This document shows positions 7,157 through 13,855 of a stretch of 21,278 nt of DNA, one piece after another; positions within the stretch are counted from its first letter, which is position 1, and every line of letters begins with the position of its first letter. The stretch lies in contig URTF01000035.1 of the NCBI GenBank assembly GCA_900550695.1, positions 1 through 21,278 on the forward strand. The letters run 5' to 3'. Position numbers and translations under genes: made by a program. The notes beneath the pieces are model-generated. The model worked only from the letters and a program-made list of their open reading frames with translations, was not told the DNA's origin and did not search any database. This DNA is from an uncultured Ruminococcus sp. Its GTDB lineage: Bacteria; Bacillota; Clostridia; Oscillospirales; Ruminococcaceae.

Positions 7157-8260
7157 TTATTTGGAAACCTTGATGAGAACACCGTTTTCAGGCTTCCAGT
7201 TCACATATACTTCAGAACCCTCGGCATAATTTTCCGCTTTTTCGGAAAAATAGACCGCATTGATCGGCGAGCCGTCCGAAAGAAGCGTGATATGCTTGGT
7301 AAGATTTCCGACATATACTGTCTGGCTGTATCTTACCGGGATAGAATTGCGGTCGGCTTTAGGCTCAGTGCTGACGGTCATATTCTCATTTCTTACGGAA
7401 ATGCCTGCTTTTTCGCCGATATCGAAATCCATATCGCTCTCGACCGCCATTGTGATGCCTTTCCATTCAAGAGTATAGGAGCTTCCGCTCTTTCTTGTTA
7501 CGACCGCATCTTCAAAGAGGTTCGTTTCGCCGATGAACTTTGCAACGAAGTTAGTGTGCGGACTTTCATATATCTCTCTTGCCGTTCCGATCTGTTCAAG
7601 GTTTCCCTTGTTCATAATAATGATGCGGTCGGACATCGTGAGCGCCTCTTCCTGATCGTGGGTAACATACACGAATGTCATTCCAAGCCTTTTCTGGAGC
7701 GCCTTCAGTTCAAGCTGCATCTCCTTTCGGAGTTTGAGGTCGAGCGCACCGAGCGGTTCGTCAAGCAAAAGCACCTTCGGGTTATTGACGATCGCTCTTG
7801 CGATAGCAACTCTCTGCTTCTGACCGCCCGAAAGCTGGAGCGGAGATTTATCGGCGTGTTCTTCCAGCCTTACCATGTGAATTACTTCTTCGACCTTTTC
7901 GTTTATCTCGCTCTGCTTCATCTTTTTCAGCTTTAAGCCGAAGCCGATGTTCTGACGGATATTAAGATGAGGAAAAAGTGCGTAATTCTGGAATACCGTA
8001 TTAACGGGTCTTCTGTTCGGAGGAAGATGTTCAACGTGCTTGCCCGAAATAAGTATGCTTCCGCTTGTCGGGTCTTCAAAGCCTGCGATCATTCGCAGTG
8101 TTGTTGTCTTTCCGCAGCCCGACGGACCGAGGAGCGTAAGGAAATCTCCTTTTTTTACATTTACATTGAGGTCATTTACCGCAGTAAAGTCACCAAATTT
8201 TTTGTTCAGACCTGCAAGGATTATCATATCCTGGAAATCGGAAGATCTAAGTTCACTCAT
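7157..8260 (-). CDS. potA: PotA-like polyamine ABC transporter ATPase
   Basis: The 367-residue ATPase has a complete nucleotide-binding domain: Walker A GPSGCGKTT (45-53), Q-loop Gln91, signature LSGGQ (143-147), Walker B LLLDEP (164-169) and switch His201. The C-terminal third resembles the TOBE domain of PotA/MalK-type proteins. The start is ATG 8260, eight bases after AAAGGAGAG. An upstream in-frame ATG at 8323 has no such site and lies in the leader. It powers uptake through PotB/PotC. It is the first gene of the minus-strand operon, about 95 bases after a MerR-type promoter. Confidence 0.94.
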   Translation of the reverse strand: MSELRSSDFQDMIILAGLNKKFGDFTAVNDLNVNVKKGDFLTLLGPSGCGKTTTLRMIAGFEDPTSGSILISGKHVEHLPPNRRPVNTVFQNYALFPHLNIRQNIGFGLKLKKMKQSEINEKVEEVIHMVRLEEHADKSPLQLSGGQKQRVAIARAIVNNPKVLLLDEPLGALDLKLRKEMQLELKALQKRLGMTFVYVTHDQEEALTMSDRIIIMNKGNLEQIGTAREIYESPHTNFVAKFIGETNLFEDAVVTRKSGSSYTLEWKGITMAVESDMDFDIGEKAGISVRNENMTVSTEPKADRNSIPVRYSQTVYVGNLTKHITLLSDGSPINAVYFSEKAENYAEGSEVYVNWKPENGVLIKVSK

Positions 8261-8292
8261 GATCCATCTCTCCTTTATTATCAAACGTTTTG

Positions 8293-8314
8293 CAAGTTTT
8301 GTAGTTAAAACTTG
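8293..8314 (-). other. Inverted repeat in the pot operon leader
   Basis: CAAGTTTT and AAAACTTG are perfect 8-bp arms around a 6-base spacer, extendable to about 12 bp with one mismatch. It lies between the predicted pot transcription start and the potA ribosome binding site. It could be an mRNA hairpin or an operator. No known motif was recognised. Confidence 0.5.
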
Positions 8315-8363
8315 TAAAATCATCTTTTTTAATAATCATATTGTGATTTATCTCTCTGACAAT

Positions 8364-8394
8364 AGAATAAACCTTTGTCCAACGCAAAAGTCAA
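8364..8394 (-). promoter_or_regulatory. MerR-type promoter with dyad operator, driving potABCD
   Basis: The minus strand has TTGACT (8394-8389), a 19-base spacer and TATTCT (8369-8364). The spacer region holds the dyad ACCTTTG-N7-CAAAAGT (plus strand 8371-8377 and 8385-8391), with six of seven arm positions complementary. A 19-bp spacer with an internal dyad is the hallmark of promoters activated by MerR-family regulators, which twist the DNA to realign the elements. A MerR gene starts divergently at 8644. Nearly the same arrangement occurs at 13365-13395. Confidence 0.75.
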
Positions 8395-8486
8395 GTGTTT
8401 TTTCGCATTTTTATAAATTTTGTTGAATTCACAATAAAATCATTTCACTTTTAAGGTTAGTATTGTGACATTTTTCAACACACGTC

Positions 8487-8508
8487 AAAATTGCAAATAT
8501 GCAATTTT
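8487..8508. promoter_or_regulatory. Palindrome in the potA/merR divergent region
   Basis: AAAATTGCA and TGCAATTTT are perfect 9-bp arms separated by AATA. It is 45 bases upstream of the merR -35 box and about 93 bases upstream of the pot -35 box. It has the look of a homodimer binding site for a second regulator. No known motif was recognised. Confidence 0.45.
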
Positions 8509-8552
8509 TGTTACACCAATTATGCAAAAATGTAAAACTTCGCTCACTCTTA

Positions 8553-8581
8553 TTGACACAGCCGCACACTGTATTTATAAT
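8553..8581 (+). promoter_or_regulatory. Consensus sigma-A promoter for the merR gene
   Basis: TTGACA (8553-8558), a 17-base spacer and TATAAT (8576-8581) match the consensus exactly. Transcription should start near 8588. The spacing is normal, so this promoter does not look like a MerR-activated one. Confidence 0.85.
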
Positions 8582-8596
8582 AGAAAATATAAAAAA

Positions 8597-8621
8597 TCGG
8601 GCAAGGGATATCTTTGCCCGA
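8597..8621 (+). other. Hairpin or operator in the merR leader
   Basis: TCGGGCAA and TTGCCCGA are perfect 8-bp arms with a 9-base loop, about 10 bases after the predicted transcription start. It could be a leader hairpin or a repressor site just downstream of the promoter. Confidence 0.5.
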
Positions 8622-8643
8622 AACAGCACTTGGAGTGATTATA

Positions 8644-9483
8644 ATGGATAACAAAAACGGATTTTTAACTATATCGGAATTTGCCGGGCTCCGCGGAGTA
8701 ACTTCCGAAACACTGCGGCATTATGACCGCACGGGACTTTTGAAACCGGTGCATATCGATGAACAGACAGGCTACAGATACTATTCTATATTGCAGTACG
8801 AACAGCTCGGAACGATAAAGGAGCTTCGCCAGCTCGGATTTTCGATAGACGCTATCTCCGAATATTTTAAGGAAAGGAACGTCGCAAAATCAATAGAAAT
8901 GCTCGACCACAAGCACACCGAAGTCCTTTCCAAGCTAAAAGAACTCAACGAGCTTGAAAGGGTCCTCCGTCAGAAGCTCGACTATCTCCACGAAATACAA
9001 AAACCTCGGGAAGAAATGACACCGCACATCGTTTCTCTCCCCGAACGATACTGCATCACCAACAAAACTATCGTTGACAACAGCGAGGCTCTCGGAATGA
9101 GCTATACCCTTCTTGAAAAAAAGCTCTCCGACCTCAGTCCTATCCTTGCGACCAACAGAATGGGACATTTTCTTCCCCTTTCGCACAGCAATAAACTCGG
9201 AAACGAATACATACCATTTATTTTTGCCGCTCCCGACAGCGCCCCCGAGGAATACAGCCGAAGCTTCCCTGCAGGAGATTATGTTACCATATTCTCCTCG
9301 GACGGTCTTGAAAAAGAAAGCTACAGAAAATGCTTCGCCAAGATAACCGAATATATGGAGGAAAACGAGCTTGTCCCTGCGGATAATTACGTTATCTGCT
9401 ACTTCCCCATCGACCTCACCATAACCGACAAGGAAAAGGAGTTCTCGATAGAAATGCAGCTTCGGGTAAAAAAGAAGTGCTGA
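8644..9483 (+). CDS. MerR-family regulator with GyrI-like effector domain
   Basis: The start is ATG 8644, eight bases after TTGGAG. Residues about 7-75 form a MerR winged helix-turn-helix (LTISEFAGLRGV, TLRHYDRTGLLKP, TGYRYYS). A dimerising helix with repeated Leu follows (about 85-120), then a C-terminal domain ending EFSIEMQLRVKKKC that resembles the GyrI/SOUL-like effector fold of BmrR/BltR-type activators. These proteins sense cationic or amphipathic molecules. It is divergent from potA, whose promoter has the MerR 19-bp spacer and a dyad, so it probably activates pot and the ureohydrolase operon in response to the imported or accumulated cation (inference). At 279 residues its length is normal for the class. 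Confidence 0.88.
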   Translation: MDNKNGFLTISEFAGLRGVTSETLRHYDRTGLLKPVHIDEQTGYRYYSILQYEQLGTIKELRQLGFSIDAISEYFKERNVAKSIEMLDHKHTEVLSKLKELNELERVLRQKLDYLHEIQKPREEMTPHIVSLPERYCITNKTIVDNSEALGMSYTLLEKKLSDLSPILATNRMGHFLPLSHSNKLGNEYIPFIFAAPDSAPEEYSRSFPAGDYVTIFSSDGLEKESYRKCFAKITEYMEENELVPADNYVICYFPIDLTITDKEKEFSIEMQLRVKKKC

Positions 9484-9500
9484 CCCGACCAGACGATCTT

Positions 9501-9602
9501 ATACTAAACACCAATCAAAAACTATACAAAAAATCAAGCAAAAATTCTGATATATGGTTTTTGCGCCGATTTTTTGTCTATAGTTTTATTGGTGTTTAGT
9601 AT
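9501..9602 (+). repeat. MITE-like palindromic repeat, copy 2
   Basis: The 102-bp core runs from ATACTAAACACCAAT to ATTGGTGTTTAGTAT with almost complete self-complementarity and the inner AATCAAGC and GCGCCGATTTTTT blocks shared with copy 1. It lies 17 bases after the merR stop and 21 bases before the acetyltransferase stop. It may therefore act as a shared hairpin for two convergent transcripts. TA dinucleotides flank the CTAAACACC ends, as for elements that target TA. Confidence 0.85.
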
Positions 9603-9623
9603 TATCTGCACTTCCAATACTTA

Positions 9624-10199
9624 TCATTTTTCTTCGACTTTTCTTATGACCTTGCACGGAACGCCTGCGGCGATAACATTCGGAGGAATATCCGCCGTTA
9701 CAACGCTCCCTGCGCCTATGACGGAATTTTTGCCGATCGTAACGCCGCCCGTTATCTTCACATCGCCGCCGAGCCATACATTATCTTCGAGAACGATAGG
9801 CTTCGCAGTGCAAGCACCGTTCCTGCGCTTTTCGGGATCAAGGGAATGATTCACAGTGTAAAGTCCCGTCCTCGGACCGCACAAAACATTGTTACCGATA
9901 TGCACTTCGGCATAATCAAGGATAATGCAGTCAAAATTCAGCAGCACATTATCTCCGATGAAGATGTTTGAACCGACATCACACTGAAATCCCGGCTCGA
10001 TTATCAGATTTTTGCCGTAGCTTCCGAATAATTCGTCAAATATCGCATTTTTTATATCATCTTCATACTCACCCGCTGCCGCAAGCGCTCTCGTAAGCTG
10101 ACGGCAGCGGTGTCTTGCTTTATTGGCAGCTTCGCAAGCATCATTGTACTCTTTTCCCGAACGTGCAAGAGCCGCAAACTCAATTATATCTTTATCCAT
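9624..10199 (-). CDS. Maltose/galactoside-type O-acetyltransferase (left-handed beta-helix)
   Basis: This 191-residue protein has an N-terminal helical cap (about 1-55) and hexapeptide repeats forming a left-handed beta-helix, ending in VIGAGSVVTADIPPNVIAAGVPCKVIR, split here at VIGAGSVV and GVPCKVIR. The motif TVNHSLDPEKR around 113-124 carries the His expected to act as general base. The family (LacA, Maa, NodL) moves acetyl from acetyl-CoA to sugar hydroxyls in the cytoplasm. The substrate is unknown, and acetylation of an amine is not indicated by this fold. It lies just after the terminator of the ureohydrolase operon with only about 30 bases between, so it is probably expressed by read-through or from a promoter not recognised here. 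Confidence 0.88.
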   Translation of the reverse strand: MDKDIIEFAALARSGKEYNDACEAANKARHRCRQLTRALAAAGEYEDDIKNAIFDELFGSYGKNLIIEPGFQCDVGSNIFIGDNVLLNFDCIILDYAEVHIGNNVLCGPRTGLYTVNHSLDPEKRRNGACTAKPIVLEDNVWLGGDVKITGGVTIGKNSVIGAGSVVTADIPPNVIAAGVPCKVIRKVEEK

Positions 10200-10221
10200 A
10201 TCAGAACCGACCTTTCATCTA

Positions 10222-10257
10222 ATAAAAGATGCCTGCTTCACATTACAGAAGCAGGCA
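10222..10257 (-). terminator. Intrinsic terminator after the ureohydrolase operon
   Basis: Arms TGCCTGCTTC (10230-10239) and GAAGCAGGCA (10248-10257) pair perfectly over 10 bp with an 8-base loop, followed on the minus strand by TCTTTTATT. It lies about 90 bases past the third ureohydrolase and just before the acetyltransferase start. Confidence 0.8.
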
Positions 10258-10347
10258 CGAAACATAGGGAGATGTTTCAGAAAGTGAAAAAGGAGTATAT
10301 CTGCAAACCGCAGTCAAGCTGCAGGGTGCATTTTAAGTAAAAACAGT

Positions 10348-11310
10348 TTACTTTCCCGACTTCTTAACTTTAAGGATATTCTTATTGTAAGAAAGTATCG
10401 CTGTAAATTCACGGAGGATATCTCTTGCTGCCACGCAGGTGATCTCGGCAGGGTCATACTCGGGAGCGACCTCCACAAGATCCATTCCCACAATGTTAAG
10501 TCCCGTAAGCGAAAGTCGGAGCAGCTTCAAGGCTTCGGCTGTTGTGAAGCCGCCGATAACAGGAGTACCTGTACCGGGAGCAAAAGCAGGGTCAAGGAAA
10601 TCAATATCGAATGTTACGAAAACGGGTGCATCTCCGACCTTTGCACGGATACGGTCAGCGGCAGCTTCCATGCCGATATCCGCAAGCTCGTTTGCGGGAA
10701 TGATCTCAAATCCGTTGGAGAAAGCATAATCATGATCGTGAACGGAATTAAGTCCGCCTCTCATACCGACCTGAATGGAATGAGCGCCGTCGATACATTC
10801 CTGCTCAAGAGCAAGACGGAACGGAGTGCCGTGGTGGATAGCGGTCTGTCCAGAGAAATACTCGCCTGCCCATGTATCTGTATGCGAATCGAAATGCACG
10901 ATAGCGACCTTGCCGTATTTCTTCTTCAATGCGGAAAGCTCGGGGAAAGCCAACGTGTGATCTCCGCCGACACCGATAGTTACCGCATCGGTATTTTCAA
11001 GTATTCCCGAAAGCTCGGTGATGACCTTTTCCATGCTTTTTTCGATATAGGAAATAGGCATATCGAAGTTGCCGTAATCGACCGCTTTGAAATTATCGAG
11101 AATGTTGAAATCAAGCTCCTCATGATAATTCTTGCAGGAAGAAAACTTTCTGATGGCGTTGGGGCCGAACTTACAGCCGGGGCGGTTAGTTACGCCGAGG
11201 TCGAACGGCATTCCGTAAAAGACCGCATCTGCATCTTTGATATCCTTTGTATATTCAAATCCGAGGAATGTATAGAGTCCCGTGAATTCAGGCTGGAAAT
11301 TATCAAGCAT
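10348..11310 (-). CDS. Ureohydrolase (agmatinase/arginase superfamily), third gene of the operon
   Basis: The 320-residue enzyme keeps all six ligands of the binuclear metal site: GGDHT (His118), DSHTD (Asp141, His143, Asp145) and FDIDFLDP (Asp235, Asp237). HGTPF (160-164) and APGTGTP (244-250) are agmatinase-like rather than arginase-like. It should cleave a guanidino group from agmatine, guanidinobutyrate, guanidine or a relative to give urea and an amine, in the cytoplasm. Substrate cannot be fixed by reading. The start is ATG 11310 behind GGAGGTAAGAACA; longer in-frame starts lie inside the previous gene. Its ATG overlaps the stop of the pseudoenzyme gene by 8 bases, so the two are translationally coupled, which suggests a fixed protein ratio. 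Confidence 0.9.
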   Translation of the reverse strand: MLDNFQPEFTGLYTFLGFEYTKDIKDADAVFYGMPFDLGVTNRPGCKFGPNAIRKFSSCKNYHEELDFNILDNFKAVDYGNFDMPISYIEKSMEKVITELSGILENTDAVTIGVGGDHTLAFPELSALKKKYGKVAIVHFDSHTDTWAGEYFSGQTAIHHGTPFRLALEQECIDGAHSIQVGMRGGLNSVHDHDYAFSNGFEIIPANELADIGMEAAADRIRAKVGDAPVFVTFDIDFLDPAFAPGTGTPVIGGFTTAEALKLLRLSLTGLNIVGMDLVEVAPEYDPAEITCVAARDILREFTAILSYNKNILKVKKSGK

Positions 11311-12268
11311 TGTTCTTACCTCCGTTCTTATTGGCTTTTCTTTTTGCAAAAGCCGCAACGCTGTCACGCATAATGCTTTCAACGAGCTGGGCTGTGATAT
11401 GTCCCGGGTCGTAGGACGGCGTGAAATCAACAACGTCCATTGCCTTTACATCAAGCTCAACGCCGATGTATCTGATGATCTGACGGATATCGACCGAAGC
11501 GAAGCCGCCGCTTACGGGAGTTGTTACGCCGGGAGCAAAAGCAGGATCGACAAAGCTCATATCGACAGATATAAAGCATGGCATATCTCCTACCGTTTTG
11601 ACAATGGCGGACATTATCTCGCTTCGTGTCATTTCGTGCATCTGCGAAGCGGTCAGTACCTTCATTCCGAGATCCTTTGCATAGTCACATTCTTCCTTGC
11701 TGTAATAGCCGCCCCTTATTCCAAGCTGAATGGAGTGGGCAGGGTCGATAAGCTCTTCCTCGATGACCTTCCTTACAGCAGTTGCATCGTCATATTCAGC
11801 GCCGAAGTTTCTTACATCTCTGTTTGAATCGAAATGAACAAGAGCGACCTTGCCGTACTTCTTCTTTACTGCTCTGAGTTCTGCAAGCGTGATGATCTGA
11901 CCGCCGCCTACTGCAATAGAGATCGCACCTTTATTGATTATCTTCGCTGTATATTCCTCTGCGATCCTCAAAGACGGAGCAAGGTATCCGAACTTGATCG
12001 GAGCTTCGCCGAGGTCAGTTCCGCAGAAGTCATCTCCGACCTGTATCTGAAGATCGGACGACCAGCCGATACCCGACTTGAACGAAGGTTCGGAACGCAT
12101 ATCGTTCGGACCGAAGCGAGCATCTGCTCTCATTACCGATGAGCAGTCATACGGGATACCGACGACCGCATAATCCATTCCGTCAAGCTCGGCCTGGAAC
12201 GGGATATTCTGAAAGGTGGAAATTCCCGCATAGGACGGACAGTTTTCATTGAACAAAGTCTGTTTCAT
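11303..12268 (-). CDS. Ureohydrolase-like pseudoenzyme, second gene of the operon
   Basis: The 321-residue protein has the ureohydrolase fold throughout (KVALVHFDS, HSIQLGIRGG, VDPAFAPG), but its metal site is damaged. GGDHS has become GGGQI (His to Gln124), DSHxD has become DSNRD (His to Asn149), and DxDxxDP has become DMSFVDP (Asp to Ser238). Asp147, Asp151 and Asp236 remain. The HGTPF substrate-loop motif is also missing. There are no frameshifts or early stops and a normal GGGGAG ribosome binding site, so the protein looks selected to be made. It lies 18 bases after the first ureohydrolase and overlaps the third by 8 bases. It may be a structural or regulatory subunit in a mixed oligomer, as reported for the inactive MfmB partner of Pseudomonas metformin hydrolase. 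Confidence 0.88.
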   Translation of the reverse strand: MKQTLFNENCPSYAGISTFQNIPFQAELDGMDYAVVGIPYDCSSVMRADARFGPNDMRSEPSFKSGIGWSSDLQIQVGDDFCGTDLGEAPIKFGYLAPSLRIAEEYTAKIINKGAISIAVGGGQIITLAELRAVKKKYGKVALVHFDSNRDVRNFGAEYDDATAVRKVIEEELIDPAHSIQLGIRGGYYSKEECDYAKDLGMKVLTASQMHEMTRSEIMSAIVKTVGDMPCFISVDMSFVDPAFAPGVTTPVSGGFASVDIRQIIRYIGVELDVKAMDVVDFTPSYDPGHITAQLVESIMRDSVAAFAKRKANKNGGKNNA

Positions 12269-12286
12269 TTTTATCGCTCCCCTCTT

Positions 12287-13243
12287 TTATTCTCCGAATC
12301 CTTTATAGGACGTGATACCTGCCTTTTTGCAGGCTAAAAGTGAAATAAATTCGTATGTGACCCTCGAGCCTGCCATTGCTGTGATATCGCTGATATCATA
12401 AAGCGGATCGACACAAACAATGTCAAAGCCCTTGATATCCATTCCGATGAGTGACTTTCTCATAAGTTCGAGCGCCTGCCTTGTCGAGAAGCCGCCGCTC
12501 TCGGGAGTTCCCGTACCCGGTGCATAAGCAGGGTCAAGGAAATCAATATCAAATGTAACATAAACGGGAACACCCGCAAGTCTTTTTCTTATCCGTGCGG
12601 CAGCCTCGTCGATACCGATAGCGTGAAGCTCGGTCGCAGGTATCATATCCATTCCCGAATTCTTCGCAAAATCGTGAACATGGCTGGTTCCGACGTATCC
12701 TCTCATTCCGACCTGAATAGAATGTTCGGTGAGAATGCAATTATCATTGATAGCATCGAAAAACGGCGTTCCGTGGTCGGACGGAGCTTCAGGGTCGATC
12801 TCGTGATAGCTTGTATCCGAATGGGAGTCAAAGTGTACGATAGCGACCTTTCCGAAAACATTTCTGTATGCTCTCAGTTCGGGAAAAGCGATCGAATGAT
12901 CTCCGCCGAGGATAACGGGAGTCATACCCTTTCTTAAAAATCCCTCAACGTGTTCCGTGATAGAATCAAATGTCTTAAAGGCATTTCCGTTGAAAACGGG
13001 AATATCACCGTAATCGGCACCTTCAAGATAATCGGAGATCTGTATTTTCAGATCGGGATTGTAAACATTGTTTCCATAAGCGCCTCTGATAGCCTCAGGG
13101 CCAAGTCTTGTACCGCCTCTGGCTGTTGTCAGCGTATCGAACGGAACGCCTGCCACAATGAAATCCAGATTTTCAGGGTTCTTTGTATAAGGCAGCTTCA
13201 TATACGTTGTCATTCCGGGCATTCTTTCGGTTGATCTTTGCAT
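12287..13243 (-). CDS. Ureohydrolase (agmatinase/arginase superfamily), first gene of the operon
   Basis: The 318-residue enzyme has the complete metal site: GGDHS (His116), DSHSD (Asp139, His141, Asp143) and FDIDFLDP (Asp232, Asp234), plus HGTPF (157-161) and APGTGTPESGG. The start is ATG 13243, nine bases after AGGAGG; an ATG eight codons earlier lies upstream of that site. It opens the three-gene operon about 115 bases after a MerR-type promoter. It is likely to hydrolyse a guanidino compound to urea plus an amine. Agmatinase is the nearest named function from motifs, but guanidinobutyrase or guanidine hydrolase are possible. It is closer to the third gene than to the middle one in all motifs. 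Confidence 0.9.
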   Translation of the reverse strand: MQRSTERMPGMTTYMKLPYTKNPENLDFIVAGVPFDTLTTARGGTRLGPEAIRGAYGNNVYNPDLKIQISDYLEGADYGDIPVFNGNAFKTFDSITEHVEGFLRKGMTPVILGGDHSIAFPELRAYRNVFGKVAIVHFDSHSDTSYHEIDPEAPSDHGTPFFDAINDNCILTEHSIQVGMRGYVGTSHVHDFAKNSGMDMIPATELHAIGIDEAAARIRKRLAGVPVYVTFDIDFLDPAYAPGTGTPESGGFSTRQALELMRKSLIGMDIKGFDIVCVDPLYDISDITAMAGSRVTYEFISLLACKKAGITSYKGFGE

Positions 13244-13364
13244 TTTTGCATACCTCCTAAAATTCATATTGATTTTTTGATAGCAGCGATCTGTTTATCA
13301 ATGCATTATTGCATTTTTATTGCTGCATTTTCTTTTTTGATCTGCTCTTTTGTTTCTGCCCCTA

Positions 13365-13395
13365 AGTATAGACTTTTGTGCAGGGCAAATGTCAA
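13365..13395 (-). promoter_or_regulatory. MerR-type promoter with dyad operator, driving the ureohydrolase operon
   Basis: The minus strand has TTGACA (13395-13390), a 19-base spacer and TATACT (13370-13365). The dyad ACTTTTG-N7-CAAATGT (13372-13378 and 13386-13392) sits in the same register as at the pot promoter, and the 31-bp cores agree at 24 positions. This strongly suggests one MerR-type activator for both operons. Confidence 0.75.
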
Positions 13396-13781
13396 GAGGT
13401 TTTATAAAAGAAAAAGCAATTTCGTCTTATTATACAAATAATATAATATGTCAGCCGTGTTTTTATGTGGATTTTCAGCTAATACAAAAAGATATACAGC
13501 AGATAGCGGCATTTCATTTTACAAAATCCACTTCACTCAATACGAACACCGGTTAAAGATCCACCAATTGTAAATTCGCATCAAACCGGCAGTAATGCAG
13601 GTTTGTTATACGAAAGTTGCAAAATTCCCAAATCGAAGCGGTAAAGTCGCTTACATTCCGAATTCGGCAGACTGTTTCCGTTTAAAAGCAGCAAATTTCT
13701 GTTGGCACTTTGCAAATAATACGAAGCATTGTTCAAAACTTTTCTATTTTGCTTGATTTTCTCCCGATACAATATTTATTC
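13396..13781. other. Intergenic stretch, nothing recognised
   Basis: About 390 bases between the ureohydrolase promoter and the carboxypeptidase promoter. It is AT-rich with only short palindromes such as CCGAATTCGG. Small open frames lack ribosome binding sites. No RNA family, repeat copy or protein remnant was recognised. Confidence 0.5.
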
Positions 13782-13810
13782 TTGACAAATGTGCGGTGTT
13801 AAGGTACAAT
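13782..13810 (+). promoter_or_regulatory. Sigma-A promoter for the carboxypeptidase-ung operon
   Basis: TTGACA (13782-13787), 17-base spacer, TACAAT (13805-13810). Transcription would start near 13817, about 40 bases before the ATG. Confidence 0.8.
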
Positions 13811-13855
13811 ATAATTGTATAGTTTTTCCGTTTTATCGATATTGAGGTACATAGA

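Noticed and set aside
8553..8581. MerR autoregulatory promoter of the 19-bp type
   Set aside because: The spacer is 17 bp and lacks the CTTTTG/CAAAAG dyad, so it is a normal sigma-A promoter.
8429..8629. 66-codon minus-strand open frame across the potA/merR divergent region
   Set aside because: It covers the merR promoter, the palindrome at 8487-8508 and a leader hairpin, and has no ribosome binding site or family similarity.
10732..11373. 213-codon plus-strand open frame opposite the third ureohydrolase
   Set aside because: It is a shadow of a gene with intact metal-site motifs on the minus strand.
13581..13772. 63-codon minus-strand open frame in the large intergenic region
   Set aside because: It begins at a TTG without a ribosome binding site, has no recognisable motif and runs into the carboxypeptidase promoter side.
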